From Alphaproteobacteria bacterium (GTDB lineage Bacteria; Pseudomonadota; Alphaproteobacteria; RS24): a stretch of DNA of 11,789 nucleotides. The stretch lies in NCBI GenBank assembly GCA_022428185.1, contig JAKMCZ010000043.1, positions 1 through 11,789 of the forward strand, read 5' to 3'. The stretch's first letter is position 1. Every line of letters starts with the position of its first letter. Under the pieces are notes generated by a model. It saw only the letters and a program-made list of their open reading frames with translations. It was not told where the DNA came from and made no database searches. Both the position numbers and the translations under genes were made by a program. Below are positions 6,972-11,789 of the stretch, in pieces.

Positions 6972-7002
6972 GCCCCGCCGCTCTGCGGCGGGGCTTTTTT
7001 TT
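6972..7002 (+). terminator. Intrinsic terminator of the small RNA
   Basis: A perfect 10-bp GC stem GCCCCGCCGC (6972-6981) / GCGGCGGGGC (6985-6994) with a 3-base loop TCT is followed by eight Ts on the plus strand. On the minus strand it is followed by AAAAGTGTC without a T-run, so it is oriented rightward and is not the terminator of the convergent GntR gene. Confidence 0.93.
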
Positions 7003-7637
7003 CAGTCAGATAATATCGCTTGCAGCGCAGCCTGCCGCGCTGCGGCCCCATCTTTTTGGGCAATCGCGGCTGTCAGCCGACGATATGCCTCAAGTGGCGG
7101 CGGGGTTTGGCGACGCGAAATTGAATAAAAAGCAAGAGGCAGGGCGGCAATGGCAAATTGATTATCAGCAGCGGAATAGAAACCGGCGAGAAATGCAGTA
7201 TGGGCGGTTATATCGGTTTGTTGCTGAAGCTGCCTCAACGCGCCTTGTAGGGCGTCATTGGCGGCTTCATCGGCGCGCGCGGCCGCCAAAGCAGCTAATG
7301 TCGGCTCCAATGCAAGGCGCATATCCAGCGCATCAGCCGAAAAATCATACTTATTAGCCTTATGATTGGCATCTTCTAGCCAATTCAGCACATCTTTGTC
7401 CCAAAGCGCCCAGTTTTGCCGATTGGTGACATGTGTTCCGCGTCTTGGCACCGCCACAATCAAACCTTTGCCGCTCAAAAGCCGCAAAGCCTCGCGAATG
7501 ACGGTACGAGACACATTAAATTCAACACATAATTCTGTATCAGCGGGAAATTTTTCATTTTCTGGCCACATGCCGGATAAAATACGCTGCGCCAGGGCGG
7601 CAGCAACACGGTCAGTATGGCGAAGATCATCGGGCAT
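7002..7637 (-). CDS. GntR-family regulator with a shortened FCD-like domain
   Basis: A 211-residue protein from the ATG at 7637; the frame is open to a TTG at 7676, and neither start has a convincing ribosome-binding site. Residues 5-75 form the GntR winged helix (RVAAALAQRIL, FPADTELCVEFNVSRTVIREALRLLSGKGLI, VPRRGTHV). Residues 100-205 look like an FCD ligand-binding domain (MRLALEPTLAALAAAR, FYSAADNQF, AIAQKDGAAARQA). The metal-binding residues usual for FCD (D..FH, then two later His) appear replaced: FH reads FL (149-150), the EH position reads AY (184-185), and the last His is absent. The stretch between the middle and last helices also looks short. It follows the acidic coiled-coil gene by about 47 bases on the same strand. 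The regulated genes and effector are unknown. Confidence 0.82.
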   Translation of the reverse strand: MPDDLRHTDRVAAALAQRILSGMWPENEKFPADTELCVEFNVSRTVIREALRLLSGKGLIVAVPRRGTHVTNRQNWALWDKDVLNWLEDANHKANKYDFSADALDMRLALEPTLAALAAARADEAANDALQGALRQLQQQTDITAHTAFLAGFYSAADNQFAIAALPLAFYSISRRQTPPPLEAYRRLTAAIAQKDGAAARQAALQAILSD

Positions 7638-7684
7638 GGCCCTAAAATTGGACCGGTTCGACGTCAGTGTCAACAATAGTATGA

Positions 7685-8449
7685 CTAATCTATTTTTGTC
7701 CCGCGTTCTGTCAGTAGATATTTAAGAAACTCGCGGTATCGGTCGAGGCGGTCGCCATCTGTGATAGTATTTTCGAAGTATTTTTGCTGAATTGTCTTCA
7801 ACTCATCTTCAAATTTCAGCACTTGGATTTCCAATTCATCGCGCACCAAGCTGTTTTGGCTCTCTAAGTGCTGCAAATGTTCCATAATCGCCTGTTTGCG
7901 GTTAGCTGTTTCGGTGTTTAACTGGTCTATTTTTTCACGAATGCTGGCGACAATGGCGTCTCGCGCGGCTTCCATTTGCGCCAACATTTCTTGATTGCTG
8001 GCACCGTGAATGAGGTTGCCGGTGCGAATTTCTGCCAGCGTGTCCTGCATGCGCAGTGACAAATCGGCCATATGACTATCAGCGCGGACTGCGCGCCCAA
8101 TTTCATTATTGGCGGGGGCGGCAGCGCCGAAATCAATATCAGGGACCGGGCCAAAATTACCGCCCGTATCGGCAGGCATCGCGGCAATGCTCTCAGGCGC
8201 ATTTTCGCCCCCCAACTCAGCCGCAATCGCGGCGTCTAAATCATCAGCACTATTGTCACCCGCGGCTTCAGCCTCAATAGGCATTTGGGCGGCTTCCTCG
8301 CTGATTGATTGAGCGGTGTCTTGCGCCGTGGTGCGCGGCCCGGGCGCGCCCTCAGCCGGCGTGTCGCCGACCGGATCGGCATCCAAAATTGCATTGATGG
8401 CATCGGCAATTTCGGCCATACGCCGAATTTCGCTCTCTTCATCAGCCAT
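7685..8449 (-). CDS. Acidic coiled-coil protein of unknown function
   Basis: I do not recognise this 254-residue protein. The first 20 residues are charged and helical, and residues 25-115 are low-complexity, rich in Ala, Asp, Glu, Pro and Gly and probably disordered. Residues 150-230 (QEMLAQMEAARDAIVASIREKI, AIMEHLQHLESQNSLVRDELEIQVLKFEDEL) form a likely coiled coil, ending in a compact helical tail DRYREFLKYLLTERG. There is no signal peptide or membrane segment, so it is presumably cytosolic. The start at 8449 is chosen for the GAGGAG just upstream; the only longer option is a TTG. It is divergent from the GAF-like membrane protein gene across about 95 bases, which suggests shared control or a shared process, and the coiled coil suggests self-association or scaffolding. 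No function is assigned. Confidence 0.75.
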   Translation of the reverse strand: MADEESEIRRMAEIADAINAILDADPVGDTPAEGAPGPRTTAQDTAQSISEEAAQMPIEAEAAGDNSADDLDAAIAAELGGENAPESIAAMPADTGGNFGPVPDIDFGAAAPANNEIGRAVRADSHMADLSLRMQDTLAEIRTGNLIHGASNQEMLAQMEAARDAIVASIREKIDQLNTETANRKQAIMEHLQHLESQNSLVRDELEIQVLKFEDELKTIQQKYFENTITDGDRLDRYREFLKYLLTERGTKID

Positions 8450-8480
8450 CAAACTCTCCTCGCAACATACAATGCACTGG

Positions 8481-8499
8481 GGGCAAGTTTTTATTGCCC
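8481..8499. repeat. Inverted repeat GGGCAA-N7-TTGCCC in divergent gap
   Basis: Six-base arms separated by seven bases, lying between the divergent coiled-coil gene and the mini-ORF/GAF-like gene. It lacks a T-run on either strand, so it is not a terminator, and an operator is the likeliest role. Short arms make chance occurrence possible. Confidence 0.35.
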
Positions 8500-8545
8500 T
8501 ATACCGAATCTTAATATCACTTTACAATAATTGAAGGAAATAACC

Positions 8546-8578
8546 ATGACCGCTGAAAAATATTTTGGGAAAGCGTGA
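8546..8578 (+). CDS. Ten-codon mini-ORF, possible leader peptide
   Basis: The ORF reads MTAEKYFGKA then TGA. It has GAAGGAAA ending six bases before the ATG, a much better ribosome-binding site than the following 343-codon gene, whose ATG lies 22 bases after this stop. It could be a leader peptide that couples or gates translation of the downstream gene, or the remnant of an older N-terminus. No repeated regulatory codons (such as a run of one amino acid) are seen. Confidence is limited by the tiny size. Confidence 0.4.
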   Translation: MTAEKYFGKA

Positions 8579-8600
8579 CATTACGATGTCGCCATAGCAC

Positions 8601-9632
8601 ATGTCACAAGAAACCCCACAAGACCCGATTACAGAAGAGCACCCCGGCATTGAGGCTGCCTATGAGCGCACGCAAAGCGGTGAGAATGTTGGAATGCGCG
8701 CTTTGGCCGGCCTGTTTCTGCTGGAGCATGAATTCCGCCGGGTTCCCGGCCAGTCGCATTTGGCGCGATTGGTGGTCAATCGACTGAACCGATTTGCCCC
8801 TTATGACTGCGCTGTCTTCTGGACCTGCAGTCCGCGCGGCAAGGTTTATGATGTGACGATTTCAGGCATTGTTAAAAGCAAGGATACCAAACCCATTCTC
8901 GATTGGGGGCGTGGGCTGGGCAAATGGCTGAACAAAACCGGCTATGGCAACACGCAATTAACACCGGTTATGGTTGATATGGAAAAAACCATGTCGAATT
9001 GGCCGGGCAATCTGCCGAAATCCGGCCTTTATGTGCCGCTGCGCGCGCAAGATGGAACATTGCGCGGCGGTTTGGTGTTGCTGCGCGGGGTCGCATGGGC
9101 GCAACCCGTTCGTATTATGCTTGAGCAATTGGCCGAAGCCGCCGCTTATACGGTAGATGCGCTTGATGCCGGCGTGCATGGTCGGCGTGCAGCGCGCGGG
9201 GGCATTGGCAAATATCTCACCGGCATCGCGGCGGTGGTTTTGCTGGCGCTCAGCTTCTTTATTCCGGTGCCGGTTAATGTTGATGTTCCGGCGCAATTGG
9301 CGGTGTCAAACAGTCAGGCCAATGTGCCACGCGGGCCGGCGCAAATTGACATTTTAATGCCGCCGCAAGGGGCGATGGCCCTGAAGCCCGGTTCGCGATT
9401 GAAGACCAACTATCAAAACACGCAATATGAGTTGGAAGTGGAACACATCACGCCTTGGTTGGCGAGCTTGTTTGCCGACCGACAATTACGCGCACGCTTT
9501 ATTGCAGCGCCCGATGGGCTGGCACCGCCTGCGCTTTCCACCATCACGATTGAAAATGCATCTATGCCCCTGCCGCTGTATTTATTGCGCGGGCCTATTG
9601 CGATGATGCGGAAAACCCTTGGTCTCGAGTAA
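8601..9632 (+). CDS. Membrane protein with GAF-like N-domain and adaptor-like C-domain
   Basis: A 343-residue protein. Residues about 36-188 resemble a GAF-type sensory fold (FLLEHEFRRV, NRFAPYDCAVFWTC, SGLYVPLRAQDGTLRGGLVLLRG). One membrane helix follows (205-222, ending FFIPVPVNVDVP) and then a roughly 115-residue extracytoplasmic domain. The junction IPVPVNVDVPAQL and the C-terminal pattern ending LPLYLLRGPIAMMRKTLGLE resemble HlyD-type periplasmic adaptor proteins that carry an N-terminal GAF domain, but the lipoyl and coiled-coil hairpin part seems missing. It may be a minimal or degraded adaptor, or an unrelated sensor. An in-frame stop at 8595 forces a start at 8601 or later, and no Shine-Dalgarno site is seen there. 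The last 38 bases overlap the convergent btuF-like gene. Confidence 0.7.
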   Translation: MSQETPQDPITEEHPGIEAAYERTQSGENVGMRALAGLFLLEHEFRRVPGQSHLARLVVNRLNRFAPYDCAVFWTCSPRGKVYDVTISGIVKSKDTKPILDWGRGLGKWLNKTGYGNTQLTPVMVDMEKTMSNWPGNLPKSGLYVPLRAQDGTLRGGLVLLRGVAWAQPVRIMLEQLAEAAAYTVDALDAGVHGRRAARGGIGKYLTGIAAVVLLALSFFIPVPVNVDVPAQLAVSNSQANVPRGPAQIDILMPPQGAMALKPGSRLKTNYQNTQYELEVEHITPWLASLFADRQLRARFIAAPDGLAPPALSTITIENASMPLPLYLLRGPIAMMRKTLGLE

Positions 9633-10428
9633 GTTGGCTGATGAGGGCCGCAACCGCGCGCGGTGTCGACGCACCGGCGCAAACCAAAAGACTATTATCA
9701 ATATGCAGACGCCGCGCGGCCGGATAGGCGCGCGTTAAGGCCGGGTGGGTGATGAACTCCATGCCGCGGCTGTCAGGCATCTCATCTGTCTCGTTCACCA
9801 AAATAAAGTCAGCCCGTGCGGCCAGCGCGCTTTCCAGCGAGACCCTACGCATCGGGCTGTTGCTCGCGTCGCGCCCCAAATTAAGCGCACCGGCGCGGCT
9901 CAGTATATCGTCCAGAATATGCCCGTAGCCGACGGTTAAATTACGCCGTTGCAAGGGTAGGACTTTCGGCGCATGGGGGACCTTTTGCAACGCGGCCAGC
10001 GCGCTATCAAGCCGTTGCAGATAAGCGCCCGCCTGCGCTTCGCGCCCAATGGCTGTGCCGAGGGTTAAAATATCGCGCCGCGCAGCGTCAAAACCATGCG
10101 CCGCGTCGAGCATTAACAGGTCAAACCCCAAACGTTCTATCAGCGCATTGCGCATCGGGTCCGACCAACTTGAGACAATAATCAGATCCGGCTTCAATGC
10201 GATAATCGCCTCTATTTGCCCGTCACTGACCGGAAAATTTTGTGCGGCTGCGGCATCAGCCGAAAGCGACGCATCGCGCGATTGCGGCGTCAACGCCACT
10301 ATTTGCGCCTTGTCAGCAAAGGCCATTAAATAGGGATCAGCGCATAAATTAAGGCTCATTACGCGGGGCAGGGCGGCGGCGGGCGCGGCCCATAAAGCAA
10401 ACATCACGGCGGTCAAAATCAAACGCAT
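9595..10428 (-). CDS. btuF: BtuF-like cobalamin ABC-transporter substrate-binding protein
   Basis: A 277-residue protein with a signal peptide (MRLILTAVMFALWAAPAAA) and the class III periplasmic-binding fold of BtuF/FhuD. Visible parts are PRVMSLNLCADPYLMAFAD at the mature N-terminus, ALKPDLIIVSSW in the first lobe, LGTAIGREAQA in the linker helix, and ARADFILVNETD plus a C-terminal helix in the second lobe. The SLNLC start is typical of alphaproteobacterial proteins encoded next to FecCD permeases in B12 loci. The ATG at 10428 has AAGGA six bases upstream; the frame continues to 10494 without a better start. It is divergent from the permease gene, and with the cobalamin riboswitch nearby the substrate is most likely cobalamin or another corrinoid. 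A related iron-chelate role cannot be fully excluded. Confidence 0.82.
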   Translation of the reverse strand: MRLILTAVMFALWAAPAAALPRVMSLNLCADPYLMAFADKAQIVALTPQSRDASLSADAAAAQNFPVSDGQIEAIIALKPDLIIVSSWSDPMRNALIERLGFDLLMLDAAHGFDAARRDILTLGTAIGREAQAGAYLQRLDSALAALQKVPHAPKVLPLQRRNLTVGYGHILDDILSRAGALNLGRDASNSPMRRVSLESALAARADFILVNETDEMPDSRGMEFITHPALTRAYPAARRLHIDNSLLVCAGASTPRAVAALISQLTRDQGFSASSQ

Positions 10429-10470
10429 ATCAAGTCCTTGCCAGTTTCGCCGTCGGCTGTCTAGAACTTG

Positions 10471-10534
10471 ATGCGGCTTGCGCCTTAACCTCATGCGGCT
10501 TGCGCCTGGTCGGCCATGCCGCTAGCTTGGCGCG
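10471..10534. repeat. Phased direct repeats in the btuF-btuC gap
   Basis: ATGCGGCTTGCGCCT occurs exactly twice, at 10471-10485 and 10493-10507 (22-base period). A degenerate third copy begins ATGCCGCTAGC at 10516, 23 bases further. Two helical turns of spacing put the copies on the same DNA face, which would suit cooperative protein binding upstream of the permease gene. It could also be a small tandem duplication with no function. Confidence 0.6.
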
Positions 10535-11554
10535 ATGAGACAGCCAATCAACAGACGAACCCTCTCCCCCTTGCTGCTAATCATGTTGGCGGTATGCGCC
10601 GCCGGCTCTTTATTGGCCGGTGATGTGGCGGTTGATATGTCGGCTGTGCGGGGGTGGCTGCAAGGCGGCGATAGCGATAGCAGTAAATTTTACGCCATTT
10701 TATTTGAACAAATTCGCGGCCCGCGCATTGTGCTTTCAGCGTTGACCGGCTTTGTGTTGGGGCTGTCGGGCGCGGCCATTCAGGGTCTGTTTCGCAATCC
10801 ATTGGCTGAGCCGGGCTTGCTTGGTGCGTCCAATGGCGCGGCTTTGGGTGCGGTGATGGTGATATATTTGGGACTGGCTTCAACCCTTTCTTTCGCTGTG
10901 CCATTGGCGGCGGCGAGCATGGCGTTGGTCTCTGTGCTGGTGTTGTTGGCTCTAGCCGGGCGCGGGGCGTCGAGCTTGCGCTTGATATTGGCGGGTTTCG
11001 CAGTCTCGGCTTTTGCCGGCGCGGGCATTGCCCTGGCGCTCAATCTCAGCCCGAATTATTTCGCCGCTTTGGAAATCGCCTTTTGGCTGTTGGGCGCCGT
11101 TGAAAACCGAAGCTGGTTGCATGTCGGCTTGGCTGTGCCCGGTGCCGCCTTGGGGTGTGCCTTTATGCTGGCCACGGCCCGTGCGCTGGACGGTTTGGCC
11201 TTGGGCGAGGAGGTGGCGCGCAGCCTCGGTGTCTCGCTTTTGCGCGTGCGCTTGCAAATTTCCATCGGCTTGGCATTGGCCGTCGGCGCGGTGGTGTCGG
11301 TCACCGGTGTTATCGGTTTCGTCGGCCTGTTGGCACCGCATCTCGTGCGGCCCTTCACCGGCGCTTTGCCATCCAAAACATTACTGCCGGCCGGTCTTGT
11401 CGGCGCGATATTATTGGTGCTGGCTGACAGCCTCATTCGCCTTATTCCCACCATGACAGAATTAAAGCTCGGCGTGCTGACGGCGTTTTTGGGTGTGCCG
11501 TTATTGCTGTTGCTGCTCACTCGCCCGGGCGCAAGCCTATTGAGTGAACGTTAA
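10535..11554 (+). CDS. btuC: BtuC-like FecCD-family ABC permease
   Basis: A 339-residue, very hydrophobic protein with the usual length of the FecCD/BtuC family and about 9-10 membrane helices. Family motifs are clear: RGPRIVLSALTGFVLGLSGA (61-80), QGLFRNPLAEPGLLGASNGAALGA (83-106), the cytosolic coupling helix LALGEEVARSLGV (221-233) that docks on the ATPase, GVIGFVGLLAPHLVRPFTG (258-276), and the C-terminal LKLGVLTAFLGVPLLLLLL. As a homodimer it would move corrinoid delivered by the BtuF-like protein across the inner membrane, powered by a BtuD ATPase that is not in this window. The start lacks a good ribosome-binding site. It is not under the riboswitch, which lies after its stop. Substrate assignment rests on the riboswitch and BtuF-like neighbours. 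Confidence 0.85.
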   Translation: MRQPINRRTLSPLLLIMLAVCAAGSLLAGDVAVDMSAVRGWLQGGDSDSSKFYAILFEQIRGPRIVLSALTGFVLGLSGAAIQGLFRNPLAEPGLLGASNGAALGAVMVIYLGLASTLSFAVPLAAASMALVSVLVLLALAGRGASSLRLILAGFAVSAFAGAGIALALNLSPNYFAALEIAFWLLGAVENRSWLHVGLAVPGAALGCAFMLATARALDGLALGEEVARSLGVSLLRVRLQISIGLALAVGAVVSVTGVIGFVGLLAPHLVRPFTGALPSKTLLPAGLVGAILLVLADSLIRLIPTMTELKLGVLTAFLGVPLLLLLLTRPGASLLSER

Positions 11555-11570
11555 AATCGCGTTACATAAT
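11540..11570 (+). promoter_or_regulatory. Possible promoter for the riboswitch transcript
   Basis: TTGAGT (11540-11545) is followed after 17 bases by TACATA (11563-11568), or after 19 bases by CATAAT (11565-11570). It sits across the end of btuC just ahead of the aptamer, where a start site near 11576 would place the whole aptamer in the leader. The box match is moderate; read-through from btuC is the alternative. Confidence 0.35.
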
Positions 11571-11577
11571 CTCCACG

Positions 11578-11760
11578 GATAAGGTGCCCCGTAACAGGGG
11601 GTAAAAGGGAATGTCGTGCGGTGCTTGATTAAAAATGCACCAAATCGGCAGCTGCTCCCGCAACTGTCAGCGGATAGCCGACGGCCATAATGCCACTCTT
11701 GAAAAAGGGGAAGGCGGCCAGAGGCAGCGACCCGCAAGCCAGGAAACCTGCCTTGACCGG
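11578..11760 (+). promoter_or_regulatory. Cobalamin (AdoCbl) riboswitch
   Basis: All landmark segments of the cobalamin aptamer appear in order. A GGTGCCCC / GGGGGTAAAAGGGAA hairpin and core lie at 11583-11611, GCGGTGC with its arm follows at 11618-11643, and CTGCTCCCGCAACTGT is at 11652-11667. TGCCACT is at 11691-11697, GGGGAAGGCGGCC at 11707-11719, and the B12 box AGCCAGGAAACCTGCC at 11737-11752. It binds coenzyme B12 and lowers expression of the downstream gene, which starts beyond the right edge. The expression platform is cut off: GACCGGTC followed by six Ts (11755-11768) is seen right after the B12 box, but I cannot tell a terminator from a ribosome-binding-site lock. Likely downstream genes are btuB, btuD or cob genes. 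Confidence 0.95.
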
Positions 11761-11789
11761 TCGTTTTTTCGCATGGGGCGGGATGCACC

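Larger units (their letters stand above)
6918..7002 (+). ncRNA. Small RNA with CCUCC-rich (anti-Shine-Dalgarno) hairpin
   Basis: A hairpin with stem AGTGTC (6938-6943) / GACACT (6963-6968) encloses CTCCTCCCCCC at the 5' side of its loop. With a bulged C the stem can extend by TCC/GGA, leaving a 12-base loop that begins TCCCCCC. Three bases later comes a strong intrinsic terminator. No protein gene lies upstream on the plus strand (the nearest gene is antisense and starts at 6835), so the terminator must end a short independent transcript. A TATATT box at 6906-6911 suggests a 5' end near 6918, but the -35 is poor. C-rich CCUCCUCCC loops are known in alphaproteobacterial sRNAs (Rhodobacter CcsR/cuckoo RNAs and rhizobial NfeR1/alpha-r14), where they can pair with ribosome-binding sites. 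Family membership is inference; the structure is seen directly. Confidence 0.7.

Noticed and set aside
6972..6994. Reading the GC hairpin as the terminator of the GntR gene
   Set aside because: On the minus strand the hairpin is followed by AAAAGTGTC, not Ts; the T-run is only on the plus-strand side.
7649..7674. TTGGAC...GTCAA with central GACGTC upstream of the GntR ATG as an operator or promoter
   Set aside because: The symmetry is imperfect outside the central GACGTC, and the TTGACA on the minus strand has no acceptable -10 at normal spacing.
8575..8787. 70-codon plus-strand frame starting inside the mini-ORF
   Set aside because: It is out of frame with the 343-codon gene, has a basic, Cys-rich composition typical of an off-frame, and has no ribosome-binding site of its own.
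10952..11520. Two long minus-strand open frames (129 and 154 codons) opposite btuC
   Set aside because: The btuC frame carries all FecCD motifs; the antisense frames have no motif or start signals.
11755..11768. GACCGGTC plus six Ts after the B12 box as the riboswitch terminator
   Set aside because: The palindrome has no loop and cannot form a normal hairpin alone; the expression platform probably continues beyond the window.
11537..11788. 83-codon minus-strand open frame at the right edge
   Set aside because: It lies over the cobalamin aptamer, whose conserved RNA landmarks explain the sequence.

Overview
The window is chromosomal-type DNA from a bacterium that is most likely an alphaproteobacterium. 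The signs are moderate-to-high GC by eye, an AefR-like TetR regulator, an ECF sigma / anti-sigma / CpxP-like cassette, a small RNA with a CCUCC-rich loop like those known from Rhodobacter and rhizobia, and a BtuF-like binding protein beginning with an SLNLC motif. I cannot place the order or genus. There are no insertion sequences, tRNAs, rRNAs or CRISPR arrays, and coding density is high.

Left third (1-5260): a three-gene minus-strand operon runs from a promoter near 4600 leftward. It encodes an MMPL/RND inner-membrane transporter, a periplasmic LolA-like 'outer membrane lipoprotein-sorting' protein and an outer-membrane beta-barrel protein. A TetR-family regulator is transcribed divergently. 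Two abutting perfect palindromes (4582-4599 and 4599-4617) fill the gap between the two genes and overlap the operon's likely -35 box. The picture is a TetR-controlled export or envelope-lipid trafficking system spanning inner membrane, periplasm and outer membrane.

Middle (5257-7002): a tightly packed, translationally coupled minus-strand operon encodes an ECF sigma factor, a single-span anti-sigma factor and a membrane-anchored CpxP/metal-resistance-like protein, which looks like an envelope-stress signalling cassette. On the opposite strand, just upstream of the sigma gene, lies a probable small RNA: a hairpin carrying CTCCTCCCCCC (anti-Shine-Dalgarno-like) followed by a strong intrinsic terminator, with no protein gene upstream on that strand. 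This is the most interesting element of the window.

Right-middle (7002-9632): a GntR/FCD-like regulator whose usual metal ligands appear lost, an acidic coiled-coil protein of unknown function upstream of it, and divergently a 10-codon mini-ORF followed by a GAF-like/TM/adaptor-like membrane protein of unknown function.

Right end (9595-11789): cobalamin uptake. A BtuF-like periplasmic binding protein (minus) and a BtuC/FecCD permease (plus) are divergent, with a phased direct repeat between them. A textbook cobalamin riboswitch follows btuC and faces right, controlling a gene outside the window. No ATPase (BtuD) or receptor (BtuB) is visible, and they could lie downstream.
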